Shown here: positions 8,440 to 15,858 of the stretch, in pieces | Numbering within the stretch: the first letter of the stretch is position 1 | Layout: each line of letters begins with the position of its first letter | Assembly: GCF_009765975.1 (NCBI RefSeq) | Contig: NZ_LMUJ01000060.1 | Coordinates: 18,136-53,940 of the forward strand | Length of the DNA: 35,805 bases | Source: Acidisphaera sp. S103 | GTDB lineage: Bacteria > Pseudomonadota > Alphaproteobacteria > Acetobacterales > Acetobacteraceae | Reading direction: 5' to 3' | The notes under the pieces: generated by a model | Seen by the model: only the letters and a program-made list of their open reading frames with translations | Databases searched by the model: none | Told to the model about the DNA's origin: nothing | Made by a program: the position numbers and the translations under genes

Positions 8440-9501
8440 ATGCAGTTCGATTTCTTCCCCAACAGCATGCGATCGGCGCAGCATGCCGACACATCCGGCA
8501 CCCGCGTCGCCATTCTGACCCGCACCAGGAACCGGCCCGTCACCCTGGCTCGGGCATTGGTCAGCGTGCTGTCGCAAAGCCATACCGACTGGCATCTGTA
8601 TCTCGTCAATGATGGTGGCGACCCCGCGATCGTGGAACAGCTTGTGCAAAACCACGAATCGGCATTCCAGGGGCGCGTGACGCTGCTGCACCACCCACAA
8701 AGCCTGGGCATGGAGGCAGCATCGAACGCCGCCCTGGCGATAGCGGAGGGGGATTTTATCGTCGTGCATGACGACGACGACAGTTGGCACCTGGATTTCC
8801 TGACGACCACGGTATCGTTCCTGCGCCGTCCTGAGAATGCCGCCTACGCAGCGGTGGCGACCAACTGTACGGTGATCCATGAACGGATCGAATCCGGCGT
8901 CATTACCGAGGAACAGCGCTCGGACAATCCGTTTTGGCAAAGTCAGATCGATTCCGCACGATTGCTGTCGCGCAATTCGATTCCACCGATCACCTTGCTG
9001 GTTCGCAAATCCGCTGTCGACGCCATCGGGCCGTTCAACGCGGCATTGCCCGTTCTTGGAGACTGGGACTTCAATCTTCGTGTCCTGATGATCGGCGACA
9101 TCGCCACCATCGACCAGCCGTTGGCCTACTATCATTGGCGGCGATCGAGCGGGCAAGGCGCCTACGGCAACTCGGTCATGGCAGGCAGCGACCAGCATGC
9201 CCTGTATGACGTCCTGTATCGCAACAGCCTGGTAAGACAGCTTCTGGCCAAGGAACCGTCATATCTCGGGCTGATGCAGGTGCTGATGCGACACACCGAA
9301 GATCAGGTGGCACAGTTGTCGCGGCAGATCGATCGGAATGCCCAGCTCGCGGGCGAACGATATCTTGAAGTGCGGACGATACTGCGCGGAATCGAGCAAA
9401 CGTTGCAGCAGACCCAGGGCAACACTCAAGCAGTGCGGCAATCATGGGCACGTCTGTTGCCCGTGCGCCGGATGGTCGCCCGGTTGCGCGGCCGCATCTA
9501 G
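8440..9501 (+). CDS. Glycosyltransferase family 2 protein
   Basis: This 353-residue protein has a GT-A fold. The N-terminal core starts with TRTRNRPVTLARALVSVLSQ at about residue 25. The metal/nucleotide-sugar acidic motif is VVHDDDDSWH near residue 108, and the acceptor-side ED-like motif is LGDWDFNLR. The last 80 residues are polar and helical with Gln-rich heptads, probably a coiled coil, ending in a basic tail. The start at 8440 is preferred because the upstream in-frame extension is low-complexity and unlike a GT2 N-terminus; only a weak AAAGAAG lies upstream. No other envelope-polysaccharide gene is adjacent, so the acceptor is unknown. It converges on ppk2 with a 9-bp gap. Confidence 0.88.
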   Translation: MQFDFFPNSMRSAQHADTSGTRVAILTRTRNRPVTLARALVSVLSQSHTDWHLYLVNDGGDPAIVEQLVQNHESAFQGRVTLLHHPQSLGMEAASNAALAIAEGDFIVVHDDDDSWHLDFLTTTVSFLRRPENAAYAAVATNCTVIHERIESGVITEEQRSDNPFWQSQIDSARLLSRNSIPPITLLVRKSAVDAIGPFNAALPVLGDWDFNLRVLMIGDIATIDQPLAYYHWRRSSGQGAYGNSVMAGSDQHALYDVLYRNSLVRQLLAKEPSYLGLMQVLMRHTEDQVAQLSRQIDRNAQLAGERYLEVRTILRGIEQTLQQTQGNTQAVRQSWARLLPVRRMVARLRGRI

Positions 9502-9510
9502 CCGCCGGTA

Positions 9511-10371
9511 TCATTCCGCCAACTGTTCGCGGATCGCCAGCAGCGCCCGCCGCCGTTCCTCCGTCGTCTCCGGATAGGACATTTTCAGGCTCTCAAGCGT
9601 ATCCAGAATGATCTCCGACAAGATCAAACGCGCATTCTCCTTGTCATCGGCGGGGACGATGTACCAGGGTGAATGGCGCGTGCTCGTCGCGCCCAGGCAC
9701 TTTCCATAGGCTTTCATGTAATCCGGCCAGAAGGCACGCTCCTCGATATCCGCCTGGCTGAACTTCCAGTTCTTCTCCGGCTCGTCTATCCGTTGCAGGA
9801 AGCGCCGGCGTTGCTCGTCTTTCGACAGGTGCAGGAAGAACTTGACGATCCGGGTTCCATTGGCATGCAGATGCCGCTCCAGATCGACGATAGAGCGATA
9901 CCGGGCCGCCCAGACGGACGTGTCGTTGGCCGGCAGGCTCTCGCCCAGCAGGATGTCCGGGTGGACCCGGGCCACCAGGACTTCCTCATAATACGATCGG
10001 TTGAAAATGCCGATACGGCCGCGTTCCGGCAGGTCTCGGGTCGTTCGCCATAGAAAATCGTGCAGCAACTCGGTCGCGCTGGGACGCTTGAAGCTGAACA
10101 CCTGGCAGCCCTGAGGATTGACCCCCGACATGACGTGCTTGATCGCACCGTCTTTGCCCGCCGCGTCCATCGCCTGGAAGATCAACAGCACGGCGTGCCC
10201 GTTGGATGCATATAGAAGTTGCTGCTGCGCACTCAGGCGAGCGACATGGTCGTTCAATATCTGATGATACTGATGGTCGGACTTGTAAACCTTCGCCACT
10301 TTCGTCGGCCACTTGCCAAGATCGACATCAGCGCCTTCCCGAACACGAAAATCCTTTAGTTTGATCTTCAT
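9511..10371 (-). CDS. ppk2: Polyphosphate kinase 2 family protein (PPK2)
   Basis: PPK2 enzymes transfer phosphate between polyphosphate and nucleotides. This 286-residue, single-domain protein shows the PPK2 Walker A-like loop AMDAAGKDG (residues 67-75), the Walker B region [14 protein letters not shown] (about 120-133), and the lid region with [16 protein letters not shown]. Its length matches the stand-alone polyphosphate:AMP/ADP phosphotransferases. Which nucleotide it prefers cannot be decided here. AGGGGAAG gives a good ribosome-binding site 5 to 12 bases upstream. It lies 51 bases downstream of the SDR gene on the same strand and could be co-transcribed from metY. A phasin gene nearby is another storage-polymer function but is not in the same unit. 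Confidence 0.93.
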   Translation of the reverse strand: MKIKLKDFRVREGADVDLGKWPTKVAKVYKSDHQYHQILNDHVARLSAQQQLLYASNGHAVLLIFQAMDAAGKDGAIKHVMSGVNPQGCQVFSFKRPSATELLHDFLWRTTRDLPERGRIGIFNRSYYEEVLVARVHPDILLGESLPANDTSVWAARYRSIVDLERHLHANGTRIVKFFLHLSKDEQRRRFLQRIDEPEKNWKFSQADIEERAFWPDYMKAYGKCLGATSTRHSPWYIVPADDKENARLILSEIILDTLESLKMSYPETTEERRRALLAIREQLAE

Positions 10372-10422
10372 TGTCTTCCCCTATCGCTCTCAGCCGGTTA
10401 TGGCGGGCGCGGGCGCAAATCC

Positions 10423-11142
10423 CTAGTCCGGATAGATCATCTTCCGCGTCACCCCACCGTCCACGACAAACTCGGCACCAGTAATGAAACCGCTTTCCTG
10501 TCCCACCAGGAACGCGGCAAGCGCGGCAATGTCCTCGGCACGGCCAACCCGTCCGGCCGGGTGGAACGCGTGCTCCTGTTCCGTCGGTTCGGGACCCTTG
10601 GTCAGGATCCAGCCAGGACTGATGCAGTTCACCCGGATATCCGGCCCCAGGCTCACCGCCAGCGCATGGGTCAACGCGACCAGCCCGCCTTTCGACGCCG
10701 AATACGATTCCGTGTTCGGCTCCGACATCCGAGCGCGGGACGAGGCGATCGTCACCACCGCGCCCTTGGCGGCACGCAGCAGGACTTCGGCCGCGCGAAC
10801 CAGCAGGAACGTGCTGGTCAGGTTGGTGGTCAGCACCGCCGACCATTCCGCCAGGGAAAGCGCCCCAAGCGGCTTGCGGATCATGAACCCGGCATTGCAC
10901 ACCAGCGCATCCAGCCGCTGTTCCGCCACCGCGATCGAACCCACCAGCGCGGCAACCGAGGCCTCCTCACCGACGTCGCAGACAACATACCGCCCGCCGG
11001 CCGGGGCCGCCCCGGCGGGGTCCCGGTCGGCGACGATCACCCGCCAGCCATCCGTCGCCAGACGCCCCGCGATGCCCGCGCCGATACCCTTGGCACCGCC
11101 GGTTACCAAGGCGGTACGAGGGGCAGGCGCGGCCATGCTCAT
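10423..11142 (-). CDS. SDR-family NAD(P)-dependent oxidoreductase
   Basis: This 239-residue classical short-chain dehydrogenase/reductase has the cofactor motif TGGAKGIGAGIA at residues 15-26, NAG in VCNAGFM, catalytic Ser in TIASSRAR, and the YxxxK pair in SYSASKGGL. The acidic residue in VADRDPA after beta-2 suggests NAD preference. The C-terminal FITGAEFVVDGG is typical of the FabG/glucose-dehydrogenase branch. The start codon overlaps the metY stop (ATGA), with a second in-frame ATG six bases on. This implies translational coupling to metY, but a metabolic link is not obvious. The substrate is unknown. Confidence 0.92.
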   Translation of the reverse strand: MSMAAPAPRTALVTGGAKGIGAGIAGRLATDGWRVIVADRDPAGAAPAGGRYVVCDVGEEASVAALVGSIAVAEQRLDALVCNAGFMIRKPLGALSLAEWSAVLTTNLTSTFLLVRAAEVLLRAAKGAVVTIASSRARMSEPNTESYSASKGGLVALTHALAVSLGPDIRVNCISPGWILTKGPEPTEQEHAFHPAGRVGRAEDIAALAAFLVGQESGFITGAEFVVDGGVTRKMIYPD

Positions 11143-12431
11143 GCCTTCGCCGCGTCCAACGCCTGGGACAGATCGGCCAGGATGTCGTCGATGTGCTCCA
11201 GTCCCACCGACAGCCGAACATAACCAGGCGTCACCCCGGTCGCCGCCTGCTCCGACTCCGTCAGTTGGGAGTGCGTAGTGCTCGCCGGATGGATCGCCAG
11301 GCTGCGGGCATCGCCGATGTTGGCGACATGGTAGAACATCTTGAGCGCATTGATGAATGTGCTGCCGGCTTTCGCGCCGCCCGCCAGTTCGAACCCGACC
11401 AGGCCGCCCTGCCCGTGCGGCAGGTATTTCGCCGTCCGTTCCGCGCCGAGACCCGTGTGGTGCGCCGGGTGGATGACGCGGGTCACATCCTTGCGGTCGG
11501 CCAGGTAGTTGGCGACCGCCAGGGCGTTCCGGCTGTGCTCCCGCATCCGCAGCGGCAGGGTTTCGACACCCTGAATGAACGCGAACGCATTGAACGGAGC
11601 CATCGCGGCGCCCAGGTCGCGCAGCAGGGTGACCCGCATCTTCAGGATATAGGCGATCGGACCCAGCGGCTTGACGGCCTGCGACCAGACCGCGCCGTGG
11701 TACGACGGGTCAGGCGTGTTCAACGCCGGCTGGCGGCCAGGATTGGCTTCCCAGTCGAAATTGCCGCCATCGATGACGATGCCGCCGATCGAGGTCCCAT
11801 GCCCGCCGATCCATTTGGTGGTGGAATACATCACCACCGCCGCACCATGGTCGAACGGGCGCACCAGTACGGGCGCCGCGGTGTTGTCCATGATCAGCGG
11901 GATACCGAAGGATCGGCCGATACTGGCCACCTCCGCGATGGGGAACGGGATCAGCTTGGGATTGGGCAGCGTCTCCGCATAATACGCCCGCGTGCGATCG
12001 TCGGTAGCGCGCGCAAACCCCTCGGGGTCGCTTGGATCGACGAAACGGGCCTCGATGCCCTGGTCCTTCAGCGTGTTGGCGAACAGGTTCCAGGTGCCGC
12101 CGTACAGGTCGGTGGACGTAACGAAATTGTCGCCGGCCCGAGCCAGGTTTTGCACCGAAAACGCCGACGCCGCCTGGCCGGAGCCAAGCGCAAGCGCCGC
12201 GACCCCACCCTCGATCGCCGCCAGCCGCTGTTCCAGCGCATCGTTGGTCGGGTTCATGATGCGCGTGTAGATGTTGCCGAGTTCCTTCAGTCCGAACAGG
12301 TTCGCCGCATGTTCGGCGCTGTCGAATTGATAGGCCGTGGTCTGGTAGATCGGCACGGCGACGGCGTGGGTGGCGCTGTCGCGGCGCCAGCCGGCGTGCA
12401 GGGCGAGCGTCTCGGGATGCTTGCTGGTCAT
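11139..12431 (-). CDS. metY: O-acetylhomoserine sulfhydrylase / aminocarboxypropyltransferase
   Basis: This 430-residue member of the Cys/Met metabolism PLP enzyme family makes homocysteine from O-acetylhomoserine and sulfide (or thiol). Features are the N-terminal TLALHAGW, YQTTAYQFDSAEHAANLF, the PLP-lysine region MYSTTKWIGGHGTSIGG, and the C-terminal HPASTTHSQLTESEQ followed by VRLSVGLEHIDDI, all typical of MetY. The start at 12431 is chosen over an upstream in-frame ATG because GGAGGAA lies about 7 bases before it and the family N-terminus begins there. A sigma70-like promoter is visible just upstream. It leads a probable metY-SDR-ppk2 unit. No SAM riboswitch could be recognised in the leader. 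Confidence 0.94.
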   Translation of the reverse strand: MTSKHPETLALHAGWRRDSATHAVAVPIYQTTAYQFDSAEHAANLFGLKELGNIYTRIMNPTNDALEQRLAAIEGGVAALALGSGQAASAFSVQNLARAGDNFVTSTDLYGGTWNLFANTLKDQGIEARFVDPSDPEGFARATDDRTRAYYAETLPNPKLIPFPIAEVASIGRSFGIPLIMDNTAAPVLVRPFDHGAAVVMYSTTKWIGGHGTSIGGIVIDGGNFDWEANPGRQPALNTPDPSYHGAVWSQAVKPLGPIAYILKMRVTLLRDLGAAMAPFNAFAFIQGVETLPLRMREHSRNALAVANYLADRKDVTRVIHPAHHTGLGAERTAKYLPHGQGGLVGFELAGGAKAGSTFINALKMFYHVANIGDARSLAIHPASTTHSQLTESEQAATGVTPGYVRLSVGLEHIDDILADLSQALDAAKA

Positions 12432-12464
12432 GACTGTTTCCTCCTGGTGTCCGGTATGGCGGGC

Positions 12465-12492
12465 ACTATAGGCGGTGCGACAGCGCGGTAAA
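12465..12492 (-). promoter_or_regulatory. Candidate sigma70-type promoter of metY
   Basis: Reading the minus strand, TTTACC (12492-12487) and TATAGT (12470-12465) are separated by 16 bases. They match 4/6 and 5/6 of the consensus. Transcription would start near 12457, giving a leader of about 25 nt that holds the GGAGGAA site of metY. Confidence 0.45.
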
Positions 12493-12594
12493 CGGCCCAA
12501 CAGAAGGCAGCAAAACCTCTCTCTACTGGCTTGTCGCGGCAGTGCGTTTCAGCCGGGCCGCCACCGAAGTAGAGAAAATCCGCCCGATGCTGCC

Positions 12595-13353
12595 CTACGC
12601 CGCACTGCTCTGTTGCTTCTGCAGGATCCCATGGCCACGCCGCAGCGCCGTAGCGATCGTCTCCGCCGGCATCGCGCCGGAGAACAGGCTGTAGCCGTCC
12701 AGGAAGAATGACGGAACGCCGGAAACCCCCGCCTCGCGAGCAGCCTGGTCGGCGCCACGCATCTCTTTGTCCGCCAAATCCCCGGCAAGAAAGTCCAGCA
12801 CCGCCTGGCGCGGCAGACCCGCTGTCTCGGCGCAATCGGCCAGCACGGCGTGGTCGCCGACATCGCGCCCCTCGACGAAGTAGGCCTTGAACACCGCCTC
12901 CATCGCTGCGTCCTGGTCGCCATGCTGGCCGGCGAACCAGATCAGCCGATGGGCGTCGATGGTGTTCGGCGTGCGGGTCATCAGGTCGGTGTGGAAATCC
13001 AGGCCGACAGCGGCCGCCGCGTCGGTGATGCGCTGGTCCAGGGCGGCGGATTTCTCCACGCTGCCAAACTTCCAGGCGCGATAGGCCGCACGGTCCCGCC
13101 CTTCTTTCGGCATGTCGGGATTGAGCTGGAACGGATTCCAATGAACCTGGAAATGCAGCCCCTCCTCCGCCAGCGTCGCCAGCGCGCGTTCCAACTGACG
13201 CTTGCCGACATAGCACCAGGGGCAGATCGCATCCGACACGATATCGATCCGCGTTCCCACCGGCGCGGTAACGCCAACCTGATGAGTCCCCGTAACCTCG
13301 GTGTCGCACCCGTCAGGGCCGCACACCATCGCCGATGCGTTGTCGTTGTCCAT
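12595..13353 (-). CDS. DsbA-family oxidoreductase, FrnE-like
   Basis: This 252-residue thioredoxin-fold protein of the FrnE/HCCA-isomerase branch has active site CPWC in DAICPWCYVGKRQLE, the cis-Pro loop GVSGVPSFFLDG, and the alpha-helical insertion between them. There is no signal peptide, so it is a cytoplasmic disulfide or thiol oxidoreductase rather than a periplasmic DsbA. An N-terminal extension of about 33 residues carries a second Cys pair, CGPDGC (residues 11-16). A strong ribosome-binding site AAGGAGAT precedes the ATG. It is divergent from the phasin gene. Members of this branch have been linked to oxidative-stress and metal tolerance; that role is not shown here. Confidence 0.9.
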   Translation of the reverse strand: MDNDNASAMVCGPDGCDTEVTGTHQVGVTAPVGTRIDIVSDAICPWCYVGKRQLERALATLAEEGLHFQVHWNPFQLNPDMPKEGRDRAAYRAWKFGSVEKSAALDQRITDAAAAVGLDFHTDLMTRTPNTIDAHRLIWFAGQHGDQDAAMEAVFKAYFVEGRDVGDHAVLADCAETAGLPRQAVLDFLAGDLADKEMRGADQAAREAGVSGVPSFFLDGYSLFSGAMPAETIATALRRGHGILQKQQSSAA

Positions 13354-13483
13354 GGCCGATCTCCTTTTCCGTTACATGGCGCCTCAACGCGGTTTTGTCA
13401 CGGGTCTGTGGCCTTGGATTTCCCACCCGGCGAGCCTAACCTCGCCCCTGTTGCCGAACCGGACCAGCAGAAGGATCTTCACC

Positions 13484-13921
13484 ATGGCATTCCCTCCCCA
13501 GTCGATGGCGGATTTTGGCGAATTCGGCAAACTTTTCGCCGATATGAAAATGCCCGCGGTTCCGGACATGGAGGCGTTCGTCTCAGCCAGCCGCCGCAAC
13601 ATCGAGACCCTGACCGCCGCCAACAAGGTCGCCCTGGAAGGCGCCCAGACCGTGGCCCGCCGGCATATGGAGATCGTGCAGCAGAACATGGCCGAACTGA
13701 CCGAGGCGATACGGGCGATGTCGACGCTCGAGGCCCCGCAGGCCAAGGCCGCCAAGCAGGCCGAACTGCTGAAACAGGCCTATGAGCGTGCAGTCGCCAA
13801 CATGAAGGAGATCGGCGACCTGATCCAGCAATCCAACGCCGAGGCCGTCAAACTCCTGAACGCTCGGTTTGTCGAAGCCCTGGACGAGGTCAAGGCCCTG
13901 GCCGAGAAGGCCAAAACCTAG
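13484..13921 (+). CDS. Phasin family protein
   Basis: This 145-residue, almost wholly helical protein matches the phasin_2 pattern: PPQSMADFGEFGKLFADMKMP, then an amphipathic helix with SRRNIETLTAANKVALEGAQ, and a long Ala/Glu/Lys helix to the C-terminus. Phasins coat polyhydroxyalkanoate granules, although some homologues act elsewhere. The start at 13484 follows AGAAGGA and gives the family N-terminus, whereas the longer upstream open frame does not. It stands alone between frnE-like and prfC, with no phaC or phaR nearby. Confidence in the family is high and in PHA binding moderate. Confidence 0.9.
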   Translation: MAFPPQSMADFGEFGKLFADMKMPAVPDMEAFVSASRRNIETLTAANKVALEGAQTVARRHMEIVQQNMAELTEAIRAMSTLEAPQAKAAKQAELLKQAYERAVANMKEIGDLIQQSNAEAVKLLNARFVEALDEVKALAEKAKT

Positions 13922-13974
13922 CGCATTTTGGCCGGTCCAGATCGCGCCTAGCCGCGCATTGTCATGACCCGATT

Positions 13975-14011
13975 TGTCATTGCGAGGTGAGGCCCCTCCG
14001 AACCTTCGGAG
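13975..14011. repeat. Partial REP-like sequence plus hairpin between convergent genes
   Basis: TGTCATTGCGAGG (13975-13987) matches 12 of 13 bases of the end of the repeat at 26112-26145, read on the other strand. It is followed by a hairpin, CTCCGA (13996-14001) and TCGGAG (14006-14011), with a 4-base loop. It lies between the convergent phasin and prfC ends and may serve as a bidirectional terminator, though no T-run follows. Confidence 0.4.
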
Positions 14012-14029
14012 CCAAACTGTAGGCCAAGG

Positions 14030-15571
14030 TCACGCCGCCAGTTGGTCGGCGCGGATATCTTTGATGTCCCGGAAGGTCAGGCCGGGTGCCAGGTCTTCCG
14101 CCCGGCGCATCATGAAGGATGAGGTCGCCAGGAACACCGGGTCGCCATCGACGTCGTCGGCCATGGCGCTGCGATTGTCGGCGACGAATTTCGCCAGGGC
14201 CGCCTTATCCGACGACGACACCCATCGAGCCAGCGAGAACAGCGAATTTTCGAACCCGATCGCCACGCCATATTCCGCACCCAGCCGGGCCTGAAGAACG
14301 TCCAACTGCAAGGTGCCGACAACGCCGACCAAGGGCGCCGATCCGTCCTGCGGACGAAATAGTTGGACCACGCCTTCCTCCGCCAGTTCGACCAGGGCCT
14401 GCCGCAGCTTCTTGGCCTTCATCGCGTCGTCCAGGCGGACGCGGCGCAGAATTTCGGGGGCGAAATACGGGACACCGGTGAACTGGACATCCTCGCCCTC
14501 GGTCAGCGTATCGCCGATGCGCAGCGTGCCGTGGTTGGGGATGCCGACGACGTCGCCGGCGAACGCCTCATCGGCGATTTCGCGCTCGCGAGCGAAGAAG
14601 AATTGCGGCGCGTGCAACGGGATGGACTTGCCGGTCCGCACCTGCTTCAGCCGCATGCCGCGCACCAGCCGCCCGGAGCACACCCTGGCGAAAGCGATGC
14701 GGTCGCGATGATTGGGGTCCATGTTGGCCTGGATCTTGAAGACCAGGGCGGTCAGGCCGGACTCCGTCGCCTCGATGGTGCGCTTGTCAGCCGGCTGCGC
14801 CCGCGGCCGAGGCCCATACTCGGCCAGTCCGTCCAACAGGTCCTTCACCCCGATATCCTTGATCGCGCTGCCGAAATAGACCGGCGTCAGATGGCCGTGG
14901 TTGAAACTCTCCACATCGAATTCGGGCAGCGCGGAGCGCACCAGGTCCACCTCGTCGGCGACCGCCAGCATGCGCGGATCGGATTGCGGCAGGTCGTCGA
15001 TCAGGTGCATCTGCCGCTTGCGCAAATCGTACGTCCCGGCGAACTCCGATGCCCGCCCGATCGGCCAGGTGACCGGGCAGGTGTCCAAGGCCAGGGTCGA
15101 CGCAACCTCATCCAGCAGTTCGATCGGGTCGCGCGCTTCGCGGTCCATCTTGTTGATGAAGGTGATGATGGGGATGTCGCGCAGGCGGCAAATCTCGAAC
15201 AGCTTCCGGGTGCGCGCCTCGATGCCCTTGGCCGCGTCGATGACCATCACGGCGGAGTCGACCGCCGTCAGTGTGCGGTAGGTATCCTCGGAAAAATCCT
15301 CATGCCCCGGCGTATCCAGCAGGTTGAAGACGCAGTCGGCGTATTCGAACGTCATGACCGAGGTGACCACCGAAATGCCGCGATCCCGCTCGATCCCCAT
15401 CCAGTCCGACCGCGTGCGCCGCCGCTCGCCCTTGGCTCGGACGTTGCCGGCAAGCTGGATCGCCCCGCCCTCACGCAGCAGGTGTTCGGTCAGGGTGGTT
15501 TTACCGGCGTCGGGGTGGGAGATGATGGCGAACGTACGGCGGCGGGCGATTTCAGCGGTAGAATCGGTCAT
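14030..15571 (-). CDS. prfC: Peptide chain release factor 3
   Basis: This 513-residue translational GTPase removes RF1/RF2 from the ribosome after termination. G motifs are G1 HPDAGKTTL (about residues 19-27), G3 DTPGHEDF, and G4 NKMDREA. The RF3-type domain II and III segments PVYFGSAIKDIGVKDLLDG and VGTLQLDVLQARL follow. Length and motif order are those of full-length bacterial RF3, and nothing appears missing. No clear Shine-Dalgarno sequence precedes the ATG. Instead the leader carries a perfect 17-bp tandem duplication four bases upstream of the start. It is divergent from the SPFH gene. Confidence 0.96.
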   Translation of the reverse strand: MTDSTAEIARRRTFAIISHPDAGKTTLTEHLLREGGAIQLAGNVRAKGERRRTRSDWMGIERDRGISVVTSVMTFEYADCVFNLLDTPGHEDFSEDTYRTLTAVDSAVMVIDAAKGIEARTRKLFEICRLRDIPIITFINKMDREARDPIELLDEVASTLALDTCPVTWPIGRASEFAGTYDLRKRQMHLIDDLPQSDPRMLAVADEVDLVRSALPEFDVESFNHGHLTPVYFGSAIKDIGVKDLLDGLAEYGPRPRAQPADKRTIEATESGLTALVFKIQANMDPNHRDRIAFARVCSGRLVRGMRLKQVRTGKSIPLHAPQFFFAREREIADEAFAGDVVGIPNHGTLRIGDTLTEGEDVQFTGVPYFAPEILRRVRLDDAMKAKKLRQALVELAEEGVVQLFRPQDGSAPLVGVVGTLQLDVLQARLGAEYGVAIGFENSLFSLARWVSSSDKAALAKFVADNRSAMADDVDGDPVFLATSSFMMRRAEDLAPGLTFRDIKDIRADQLAA

Positions 15572-15575
15572 TCAA

Positions 15576-15609
15576 GGGCTTTCGTGGGCCGGGGGCTTTC
15601 GTGGGCCGG
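15576..15609 (-). repeat. Perfect 17-bp tandem duplication in the prfC leader
   Basis: The 17-mer GGGCTTTCGTGGGCCGG occurs twice in tandem at 15576-15592 and 15593-15609. It ends four bases from the prfC start codon, in the position where a ribosome-binding site would be expected. Confidence 0.85.
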
Positions 15610-15630
15610 GCGTTCGGCGGGTCGTGACGG

Positions 15631-15659
15631 TATATAGGGAGCGGCCATCGGCGCGTCAC
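15631..15659 (-). promoter_or_regulatory. Candidate promoter of prfC
   Basis: On the minus strand GTGACG (15659-15654) and TATATA (15636-15631) are 17 bases apart, matching 4/6 and 5/6 of the sigma70 consensus. The leader to the ATG would be about 50 nt and would contain both copies of the 17-bp duplication. Confidence 0.4.
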
Positions 15660-15858
15660 GTCCGGATACGGCCACGAACTCCGTCAGGCGCCACGATACC
15701 ACTCGGCCGGGAACCCCACACCGCGCCCGCCCGTAAGGCTAACCTTCCCGGACCGCTTGGATTTGTCACAAACCGATGGCCCCGCCGTCCTTGTATCTGA
15801 CCGGTTTCGATATTAAATCGTTTGCCGCCCGATCCCGGGCTGCAATGAGGTTATCCTC

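Noticed and set aside
11193-12491. 432-codon plus-strand frame opposite metY
   Set aside because: Antisense shadow; metY motifs are unambiguous.
12432-12594. SAM-II-type riboswitch ahead of metY
   Set aside because: I could not match the conserved loop and pseudoknot segments, and the predicted transcript start leaves only about 25 nt of leader.
12428-13309. 293-codon minus-strand frame overlapping the frnE-like gene
   Set aside because: Alternate frame of the FrnE-like gene, Arg/Gly-rich and lacking protein features.
13354-13483. Promoters in the frnE-like/phasin divergent spacer
   Set aside because: Candidate hexamers match at most three of six bases, so nothing is reported.
14363-15637. 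424-codon plus-strand frame opposite prfC
   Set aside because: Antisense shadow of release factor 3.
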